This document shows, one piece after another, positions 55,591 to 62,478 of a DNA stretch of 64,000 bases. The notes under the pieces are model-generated. The model saw only the letters and a program-made list of their open reading frames with translations, was not told the origin of the DNA and did no database searches. The stretch is from Symbiodinium microadriaticum. Its lineage: Eukaryota; Sar; Dinophyceae; Suessiales; Symbiodiniaceae. The stretch lies in the NCBI GenBank assembly GCA_001939145.1, contig LSRX01000060.1:1210071-1274070 (forward strand), read 5' to 3'. Made by a program: the position numbers and the translations under genes. The number at the start of each line of letters is the position of its first letter. Positions within the stretch are counted from its first letter, which is position 1.

Positions 55591-56131
55591 TGCCTTCAGC
55601 CACGAGCTGATCCCTGATGGTGTTGGCAAGCTCGCGCCGAACGCGTGCATCACCATGGATTGGAAGCACTTGTGCATTGCAGCGCCCAGGCTTGCCCTTC
55701 AAGGTAGTGAAGGCGTCGGCGGGCTCATCCGGATGGTAAGTGCGAATGCGCGAGCTGCGTTGCCACCCAAGCTTCTGAACGGTGGCGCCCTTGACCAACG
55801 CTTGGCAGACATCACAACGCCACCCAAAACCCTCCCTAAGCTTGGTGTAGCACTTCTTTGTCACCGAGCAATGCCCATGATGTTTCACCTGGTGGTGCCA
55901 CACCTTTTTCCCAAGCAGTTTGCGTGAGGGGGCTTGCAACTTAAGACCATGGCACGGCTTACACACCCATGACATTCCAATCGCATTGCCTTTTTCGTCA
56001 AGCACTGTTTCGAATGCCATGCCCGTGCGGGTCGTTGGGCGGTCTACTTCAGGAAGGGATCCCAACGTCTGCTGGTGGTCAGGAGCTTTGGGCAACTTCC
56101 GTATCTCACTCAGCTTGCCACTGCGTGCCAA
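55526..56131 (-). CDS. LINE-1 Cys/His-rich region ending in a PGP motif
   Basis: This 201-codon frame has clustered cysteines and histidines: MSWVCKPCHGLKL, VWHHQVKHHGHCSVTKKC and FGWRCDVCQALV, suggesting one or two zinc-binding folds. It ends in LVAEGIEPHPGPSSSS at about 55,600-55,570. The E-x-x-PGP ending occupies the place where other LINEs, including LINE-3 here, have a 2A-like sequence, but it has His instead of Asn and Ile-Glu-Pro instead of Val-Glu-x-Asn. The segment lies between the OTU-like region and the endonuclease. Function in the element is unknown; nucleic-acid binding is an inference. Confidence 0.7.
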   Translation of the reverse strand: MARSGKLSEIRKLPKAPDHQQTLGSLPEVDRPTTRTGMAFETVLDEKGNAIGMSWVCKPCHGLKLQAPSRKLLGKKVWHHQVKHHGHCSVTKKCYTKLREGFGWRCDVCQALVKGATVQKLGWQRSSRIRTYHPDEPADAFTTLKGKPGRCNAQVLPIHGDARVRRELANTIRDQLVAEGIEPHPGPSSSSAHRLQVASRR

Positions 56132-56306
56132 ATTCGCTTCGGCACCCTTCTTTCGAAGACTCCGTCTCTCCTGGGGGAGAGCGAGAAGAATGCAGCCAGC
56201 TGATCACGAACTTTGTGAGTTGTCCGATGCCAACACAACCAAAAAGACGGGCTCTTAATGTGACGATCACGCCCTGCAGGACCCTCGCACTGCGCCTCCA
56301 CTCCGT

Positions 56307-57560
56307 TCACAAGCGAGCGCTCAACGTCCATGAAGTTCTTCCCCCATGACACACAGCACTTAACGCATCCCCACCGCCTATGCTTGCCCTTGCCATAGAC
56401 TCGCCATAGACCCTGATATCATGATCGGTGAGCGCGGCCATAGCCTGAAGACGACGAAGCTCTTTCAGCCGATGTGTCAAGATGACTGAGCGTGCCATGA
56501 CGGAATTGCCGCGTGCACGTATCTCGGGGCAGTCGTGGCCGCCCAAAGCCTGGTACAGCCGTGAGCGTCTGCCGAAAAGGATTAATCCTGCCTGGATCCG
56601 CTCATGCTGAGGTTGCACGCTGGGGGCCTCTTCGCCAGTGGAGGCCGGTGTGCCCGGAACCCAAGAGGCAGATTCATCCTGTCTATGAGGCGTGCCCCGT
56701 GCAGGCACGGGCCTTTCCTCCTCCAACTCCCGTCTCGGGCCAAAGAAGCTATGAAGCGAAGGTTGCCTGCCCATTCTGCTTGAAGAAGACCGGCTTGAGC
56801 GTGGAGTCCTAGGAACAGAGTCGCAAGGCACCGGAGTGGCTGGGATCCACGATGACGCCTGCGAAGCTGGTGTTGGCGGCACCCACGACTCATCCTGGAT
56901 TGCCACCCCACAACGCGTACCATCTCCATTGCCCGAGCATGCTTGCTTAGCGCCGCCTCTGGGGGCGCCTCCGCGAAAGCCTTCTTGCCACTCAGCAGGC
57001 CAGTTGTGCCCTGGCTTGCACTCCAGGAGGCTGTAGTGGCCGGCCTCCCACAGCAAGGCGATGTGCAGCTTGGCGTGAGCCTTCCCATACATGTATAGCC
57101 GAGGCGCCTTGTCGCCGGTGCCTCCGATCTCACCGACTACGCAGGTGATGCGGACTCCCAGTCTGCGGGCTGCTGCTCTCAGTGCCAACTCATCTCCCCA
57201 TCTTGCTGGGCGATACAAGCTTTTTAGGTACTCATCCCATGTCTGAGCTTCTTCGCCATCCTCACGTGTCTGTCGATTTTCGAGCTCGTTTTTGTACTCG
57301 ACAGAGCCCTCAGCATGTGCAATGGCCGCCGGGGCCACCCAGTATTGACGATAGTCATTCGAATACTTGGCAATGTGCTCGGCTAGTTTGAAGCGAAGAT
57401 CCTTGCCCTTGCACGCCGTGGGTTTGAGCGATGCCGCCGCCACCGTCGGCCTTAAGTCGCTTGGCAGCACTGTCACCGCCACCATCGTCGCCCTTGCGCT
57501 TGTCAGCTTCAGCACCGCCCTTGTTGGGCCTCGGAGGCTTCGCGGGCCGCCTCCCAACCA
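56307..57560 (-). CDS. LINE-1 OTU-like cysteine-protease region, cysteine block missing
   Basis: From about 57,440 the frame encodes DLRFKLAEHIAKYSNDYRQY, WDEYLKSLYRPARWGDELAL, ARRLGVRITCVVGEIGG and KLHIALLWEAGHYSLLE. This matches the second half of an OTU deubiquitinase-type fold, with WG(D)xxEL and the C-terminal catalytic histidine in GHYxLLE. The N-terminal D-G-x-C block that should precede LRxxLAxHI is absent: a Lys/Gly-rich frame (ADKRKGDDGGGDSAAKRLKA) shifts into ACKGKDLRFK at about 57,430-57,450. A Ser/Pro-rich tail with repeated SWVPxTPAS follows. OTU domains occur in some plant and algal LINEs. Confidence 0.72.
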   Translation of the reverse strand, partial: WLGGGPRSLRGPTRAVLKLTSARATMVAVTVLPSDLRPTVAAASLKPTACKGKDLRFKLAEHIAKYSNDYRQYWVAPAAIAHAEGSVEYKNELENRQTREDGEEAQTWDEYLKSLYRPARWGDELALRAAARRLGVRITCVVGEIGGTGDKAPRLYMYGKAHAKLHIALLWEAGHYSLLECKPGHNWPAEWQEGFRGGAPRGGAKQACSGNGDGTRCGVAIQDESWVPPTPASQASSWIPATPVPCDSVPRTPRSSRSSSSRMGRQPSLHSFFGPRRELEEERPVPARGTPHRQDESASWVPGTPASTGEEAPSVQPQHERIQAGLILFGRRSRLYQALGGHDCPEIRARGNSVMARSVILTHRLKELRRLQAMAALTDHDIRVYGESMARASIGGGDALSAVCHGGRTSWTLSARL

Positions 57561-57568
57561 ACCTCGAC

Positions 57569-58990
57569 TCAAGCTGCAACTGAACGGAGCCGGCCTCGAC
57601 GAGGATGGCGAGTTGGCCTTCGTCTGCGGCCTGATGCGCTGTGATGAGCCATGGTTTCTGACGACCCCCCAGGGAGATGACGGTGGACTCGCCAAGTAGC
57701 TTTGGCAGCAATGGTCTGCTCCATCGGTACTCGGTAGCCGAGTGACGCGCCGCCGCCCTTACGGAAGGCCAAGGGCAGGGAGCCGGCAGCTTTGCGGACC
57801 TTGGCCAGATAGCCCACCCCAACGTCCTCCTCAGGCGCGACCCAAACACCTTGCTGACGTGCTGGTTGGTCCCGTGCAAGTCGCTCGACAAAACAGCCAT
57901 GTTGCCCACCATTCTTAAGCAGTCGATCCAGATGTTTGTGCTCAACTTGGACGTAGCCCACCAGGATGGTTTCGCCCGCGATCGTCTGCTCAATCCACTG
58001 GCCATCCTTAAACAACGGGACACCGAAAAATCGGCCTGCTGTAGCAAAGGGTCGCTGACACAGGTCTGTCCACACGCTGGCCTCGATGAAAGCCTTCGGC
58101 ATGACCAGCCTCACAAGCTTGAGTGTGCGCTCTGGTGCCACGAATGTGGATTGCCTCACTAGCTTCGGTCCTTCCGGCATGCCGGCAGCAGTAAGGGCAA
58201 CCTGTGCCCAAGTGCCCACAGTCCTGTGTTTGCCCGATGCTTCAGGCAGGGGTGTGGTTTTGGCCTCCTCGCCCAAGCTGCTTTTGCATACGAGCCCCAC
58301 CTTGGCCTTGACGTTGTACGTCTGCGCGAGATGTTGCAGATCCTGCGCTTCTTTCTGATTGCTCACCCGGATATAATCGGCATCAATGCTTTCTTCGGCA
58401 ATGATTTTCCGCTTAGCAACAGCGGCGGTGATGCCCGGGGCTTTAGTCCCTCCTCCTGAGTCCCGTGCAGCGGGATCCTGGCCACGGCCCTTGCCCGATT
58501 TGGCGTGGCGCATCGCGCGATGTGGCTTTGGTTTCGTGAGCTTGCCCGCCTGCGCAGCTTTGATCAGGCCGGTGAGCTTGTCAATGAGGCCGCGCGGGTC
58601 TTTTTTGGCTCTGTGAACAGTACGTGCAAGGGCAGCAAGAATGACGCTGTCTCCTTGCTCATGCTCGCTCCTTGTTGGCTTGTTCGGCCCAGCAGCACCA
58701 CGAGCACCGAACTTGCCCTTGCCCTGCGATTTGCCTTTCCCGCCAGAATGGTCGTCTTTGGCAGCCGCCTTCCCTCCTCTTCCTTGCAGTCGGGGCGGGC
58801 GTTCTGGCTTAGATGAGCGGTCCGGCATAGGGCCCGGGTTTTGGAATTGACTGAGGAATTGCATAAGCCCTTCCAACACCTCATCGTCTCTGCCTCCTCC
58901 TCTGCATGCGTTTCGCCATGGAATGACGCGGCCCTCGACCCTGACAAAGTCGGGGTTCGCAGCTGCAAGGTCAGCGCTGCGCCGGTTAGG
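57569..58990 (-). CDS. LINE-1 ORF1 (RNA-binding-type protein)
   Basis: An open frame of about 470 codons. It starts in the neighbourhood of GRVIPWRNACRGGGRDDEVL, has helical leucine segments (LEGLMQFLSQFQN, LIDKLTGLIKAAQAGKL) and a long Lys/Gly-rich basic stretch (GGKGKSQGKGKFGARG). It then shows a folded part (DADYIRVSNQKEAQDLQHLA, QSTFVAPERTLKLVRLVMPK, ETILVGYVQVEHKHLDRLL). It aligns by eye with LINE-5 ORF1. It probably packages element RNA. The true start codon is uncertain because the frame is open upstream of the first candidate. Confidence 0.75.
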   Translation of the reverse strand, partial: PNRRSADLAAANPDFVRVEGRVIPWRNACRGGGRDDEVLEGLMQFLSQFQNPGPMPDRSSKPERPPRLQGRGGKAAAKDDHSGGKGKSQGKGKFGARGAAGPNKPTRSEHEQGDSVILAALARTVHRAKKDPRGLIDKLTGLIKAAQAGKLTKPKPHRAMRHAKSGKGRGQDPAARDSGGGTKAPGITAAVAKRKIIAEESIDADYIRVSNQKEAQDLQHLAQTYNVKAKVGLVCKSSLGEEAKTTPLPEASGKHRTVGTWAQVALTAAGMPEGPKLVRQSTFVAPERTLKLVRLVMPKAFIEASVWTDLCQRPFATAGRFFGVPLFKDGQWIEQTIAGETILVGYVQVEHKHLDRLLKNGGQHGCFVERLARDQPARQQGVWVAPEEDVGVGYLAKVRKAAGSLPLAFRKGGGASLGYRVPMEQTIAAKATWRVHRHLPGGSSETMAHHSASGRRRRPTRHPRRGRLRSVAA

Positions 58991-59069
58991 CGTGCCGGAG
59001 CCACCGTCCAGATCCCTTTCATCCCGCCCGCGCAGGCGCGCTGGGCTTTCTCCACGACCACACGTTCAT

Positions 59070-59445
59070 CCGCCCCTTTCCGCTCTGTTGTCCCGCCCGC
59101 GCCGGCGCGCTGGACCTTCTCCACGACCAAACTGCTGCTCAGCAACTTGCTGGACGTTGCCCTTGCAAACTTGTTCCTTGCTCTCTCTGTGGTCCCGCCC
59201 GCGCTGGAGCGCTGGGCTTTCTCCACGACCAAAATTCTCCTCCGCCACTTGCTGGATGTTGCCTCCGTAAGCTTGTGCCTTTTCCGTGCTATTGTCCCGC
59301 CCGCGCTGGAGCGCTGGGCTTTCTCCACGACCAAACTTCTCCTCCGCCACTTGCTGGATGTTGCCTCCGCAAGCTTGTGCCTTTTCCGTGCTGTTGTTCC
59401 GCCCGCGCTGAGGCGCTGGGCTTTCTCCACGACCGCTACCCTCCG
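59070..59445. repeat. 102-bp tandem repeat near the LINE-1 5' end
   Basis: About three and a half copies of a 102-bp unit containing CGCTGGGCTTTCTCCACGAC, with one shortened copy at the low-coordinate end. In the minus strand the unit is open in all three frames; one frame reads GRGESPALQRGRDNSTEKAQ, a 34-residue repeat. Unit length is a multiple of three, so copy number can change without shifting the frame. Confidence 0.85.
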
Positions 59446-60185
59446 CCACCAAGCGCTGGTAACCTAGGGAGTGGCTACGATGCCCCACGACTTGTTTACA
59501 GAGAAGGGCCGAACGATCCTGTATGACATGGCCCGTTTTCAAACGAATTTGGCGATGCAACCACGCTCTGACGCAACCCGGCCTGGCCTGCGACGGAATG
59601 TGGTCCCACCAGCAAAGAAACGGCTGGCAGCACTGAGCCCCCAAACTGTGACGAGCATCCCTCCAACGCAGCACTAAGACAAAGCCACTGAGCGCCGCAC
59701 GGGACCTGCGTCTGTTGCCCACTCTCTGAGCCGGCATTGCGGCTCTGCAACTTTGGAAGAAACAATCCTTGCTCATATCGAGGCGCCATCGCCGCCTGCG
59801 AAGCCGCTTTCGCTTCTTCCTCCCCAAAACTCTCATTAAGACCTGCTTGGTCCTGACACGTTGCACACTGGGCCTCGCGCCGCCCTGCAGGAGAAAAGCA
59901 AACAGCGTCCCCGCCTCACGAACTGCAATCTTCCAAGAGAAGTCCTCAGCTTTGCACCGCAGCGACGCCAATGAAGTGCAGCCTGTCATCGTGAGACCCC
60001 ATCTCACCACGATGCAAGCCAGCAGAAATCCACAGCAAAATTCAGCACTCCCGTCCCAAAGACCCCAGCCCATCCAGAACGAGGCGATGAGGGCAGTTCC
60101 GAGCCCGGAGGTTGTCCGCTGGGCTCTGTGCTGACGTGAAGCCACACCAGTCCGCCGCCACCGCGAGGAGGTGCACACTAAGCGG
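59446..60185 (-). other. LINE-1 5' leader
   Basis: A frame of one strand stays open through this leader to 59,066, but its composition (GRKKRKRLRRRRW, many Cys/Trp) is unlike a protein. The beginning is inherited from AMT codons, so it is best seen as untranslated leader. Confidence 0.5.
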
Positions 60186-60201
60186 CAGAATGCCCACTGG
60201 A
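60186..60201. repeat. LINE-1 target-site duplication, 5' copy
   Basis: CAGAATGCCCACTGGA, identical to 52,275-52,290. Confidence 0.9.
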
Positions 60202-60337
60202 AGAACCAGCTCAGCATGGTACTCTGGCATCCGTCTGCATCACACGATGCCAGGGGCGAGATGACACCGGTGGTAGCATCAATGGTGTAGAATCCGATGC
60301 CGAAGAAGCCGTCTGTCCCGATGAAGCCGTTGGCCGG
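60186..60337 (-). pseudogene. AMT exon, first piece
   Basis: Encodes PANGFIGTDGFFGIGFYTID, then CDADGCQSTMLSWFFQWAFC, the N-terminal half of an AMT (NxFIGTxxFF motif and the start of the following membrane helix). An AG precedes CCG at 60,338, so it could be a true exon start, but LINE-3 ends at the same place, so this may equally be an insertion point. It ends in the LINE-1 target duplication (60,186-60,201). More N-terminal AMT sequence must lie beyond the window. Confidence 0.87.
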
Positions 60338-60514
60338 CTCACGTAATTGTTTAATGTCGACACAGCACCCTCACGAGGATGCCGGTGGACAGACTGCAGG
60401 CGCACCCGCCGTCATCCAACAAGCAAAAACATGCAGCGCAAAAGCATGCACTCTGTCAGTCCTCACCGAAGCACCGAAGGGCTCCTGTCGTCAGGCCAAC
60501 ACAGGGACGCCCAC

Positions 60515-62302
60515 CTAAGCATCCGAGTCCTCCTGGGCATTGGCGTCCAAGCGACGTTTGCGTCCGCGACGAAAGCCAAAGAGCTCCCTGAGTCTTTTGC
60601 GCACAGCTGCAAGGTGAAGCACCCTGGCCTGCGAGAGGTCCTTTCCCTCATGAGGCATAGGCCAGCCCAAGCGGCTGGACCATGCATCGCCAGCAACAGT
60701 CGGCCGGGAAGCCGCGAATGCACTGCAATGCCAAGCCACGTGGTGCCAAGAAGGCAGCACCGAAGCACTGCACAAACTGCACGTCGCACACCAATGGGAT
60801 CCAGCAGGCGGCTTGCCCAGCCTCATGCATGAATAGTACTCTTCGGACTTGCCGCCCGAGAGCATCACACCCCTGGCCTCTGTGGTGACGCCCTTGTAGA
60901 GAAGTGCAGCCCTCTTCACCCTATCGGCGTCGTAGCCCACATGATCAGCAGCAGCAATCTCCCGAGCCTCGTGCCTGTCCAGCTTCAGAAACAAGTCAAA
61001 CTGGTGACGTCGCCAACACTCTCGTAGGACATGGAGCCCACGCCGCAAACCAGCCTCACTGTCAAGCACCAACCCATCTCCGGAGGGGTGTGACCAAGTC
61101 GTCAAATTGGTGCGTGTAAACTGCCAGCTCTCCAAAAACATGCAAACGGCATCTCCCCATTGGCCTTGTACAAGTCGGACCTGACGGTCGCGCCAATAGC
61201 GGTGAGCCGAGAAAAACGCAGACACGTAGTGCATCTGCGTCGTGAAAGCCACATCCATCCAATGACCAGCAAGGAGGGACCACAAAGGTCTGGCGCCATC
61301 CTGGATCACTCCTAAAGCTCGCCGAACCCGAGTGGTGACCTTGGCCATGCCACGGTCTGGACTGGGCGTCCACCAGTTTCCCCAAGCAAGCTGGGGCAAC
61401 AAAACTGTCCTGTACAACTTCTCCTTCTGCTGGCCCAAAATGGGCAAAGTCTTAAGTCTATGTAGGCCTCGGAGGAAAGTCTCCATGCGCTTCGACTCCA
61501 CAATCTCCCGAGGTCCGGTGGTGAAGGCGGTCCCCAAAATCTTAGCCTCCTCACTCGGAGCAATGCCCAAGCGCACTAGTATCTGCTGTTGGTGTTCACT
61601 TCGCGTAACAAAGCGAGCCTTGCTGCCGTTCTCCTTCAGCCCTAACCGCCGGGCTTTGGCCTCCCACAGGTTGCTAGCTCGTTGTGCCTCGCCCGCCGTG
61701 TCCAGCACCAAAGATCTGTCATCCACAAAGATCGACTGCACTGCACGGTCGCCCAGCTCGCGTTGAACCTCAAGGGCCGGCACCCGTAGCAGCAACAGGA
61801 GTGCAACCGGAGAGGCGGGGCACCCCTGCGGGAGACTTGTAGTGACAAGCTCCGGCAGGCCCAGCACGTCACTGCCAATCTGCAGCCATCGATGCTGGGC
61901 CTTCCAAGTCCAGCGCAGCAAACTCACAAGTCGGGCCGGGGCCCCGTACAAGGCGAGGTTGTGGAGGGCCAACTCTGGGTCGACGTGGTACTTGAAGTCC
62001 AGGGAAACCAGGACACGTTCGGAATTGAAAGCTGCATCAAGCCTCCTCAGAGCTTGTTGAGCAGCACGGCCTTGGAGCCCACCGTGGAAGAAGTCCGGGG
62101 CCACTGTTTGCAGCCAGATTCGGGTACGCTCATGAGAGGTCCAAGCACTCACCACAACTCGGTAGATGCAGCCAAAGATGCTGATGGGCCGCATCCTGGC
62201 CGCTTCGGCAAGACCTTCTCGCTGGGCCTCCGCGTCCTTAGGCAAGAACACAGTCCTCGCATGTCTCCAAACCTGTGGGTATTCATCACGCTGGCTCCAC
62301 AC
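60515..62302 (-). CDS. LINE-3 reverse transcriptase
   Basis: A 595-codon frame with RT motifs TVFLPKDAEAQ, MRPISIFGCIYRVVV, VLVSLDFKYHVDPEL (motif A, more diverged than in its relatives), TSLPQGCPASPVALL (motif B) and SIFVDDRSLVLD (catalytic FVDD). The C-terminal part has HVLRECWRRHQFDLFL and the zinc knuckle CSLCSASVLPSWHHVAWHC (C-x2-C-x9-H-x4-C). The start of the RT lies upstream in other frames (62,302-62,480), so the ORF is broken at its 5' side by frameshifts. Confidence 0.92.
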   Translation of the reverse strand: MWSQRDEYPQVWRHARTVFLPKDAEAQREGLAEAARMRPISIFGCIYRVVVSAWTSHERTRIWLQTVAPDFFHGGLQGRAAQQALRRLDAAFNSERVLVSLDFKYHVDPELALHNLALYGAPARLVSLLRWTWKAQHRWLQIGSDVLGLPELVTTSLPQGCPASPVALLLLLRVPALEVQRELGDRAVQSIFVDDRSLVLDTAGEAQRASNLWEAKARRLGLKENGSKARFVTRSEHQQQILVRLGIAPSEEAKILGTAFTTGPREIVESKRMETFLRGLHRLKTLPILGQQKEKLYRTVLLPQLAWGNWWTPSPDRGMAKVTTRVRRALGVIQDGARPLWSLLAGHWMDVAFTTQMHYVSAFFSAHRYWRDRQVRLVQGQWGDAVCMFLESWQFTRTNLTTWSHPSGDGLVLDSEAGLRRGLHVLRECWRRHQFDLFLKLDRHEAREIAAADHVGYDADRVKRAALLYKGVTTEARGVMLSGGKSEEYYSCMRLGKPPAGSHWCATCSLCSASVLPSWHHVAWHCSAFAASRPTVAGDAWSSRLGWPMPHEGKDLSQARVLHLAAVRKRLRELFGFRRGRKRRLDANAQEDSDA

Positions 62303-62478
62303 CTCCAGCGCTCCGATAAAAGCTCCCAGAACCGCAGGGGTAGGTCAGCTACTTCGCATCCCGCCAGGCCATCAGGTCCAGCGCTGCTGTGGCGAAGCTC
62401 CTTGGCTTTGCGATGAAGTTCAACCGCCGTGATGCCGTCCAGGTAGGCGTCCCACCTGGGAACCGGGTCAGCATGCCG

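Larger units (their letters stand above)
52291..60185 (-). mobile_element. LINE-1: 7.9-kb APE-type LINE inserted in the AMT exon
   Basis: Bounded by a 16-bp direct repeat, 7,895 bp long, in the same orientation as AMT. From 5' to 3' it holds a leader with a 102-bp tandem repeat (59.08-59.44 kb), ORF1 (58.99-57.57), an OTU-protease-like region (57.5-56.3), a cysteine/histidine-rich region (56.1-55.5), an APE endonuclease (55.6-54.9), a reverse transcriptase and a C-terminal zinc knuckle. After the RT stop only about 57 bp remain before the duplication, with no poly-A. It looks near full length, but frame changes (about 57.5, 55.5 and 55.0 kb) mean this copy is inactive. Confidence 0.92.

Noticed and set aside
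59066-60217. 383-codon minus-strand ORF as a LINE-1 protein
   Set aside because: It starts in AMT codons, crosses the leader, and its repeats are open in every frame; ORF1 lies in a different frame.
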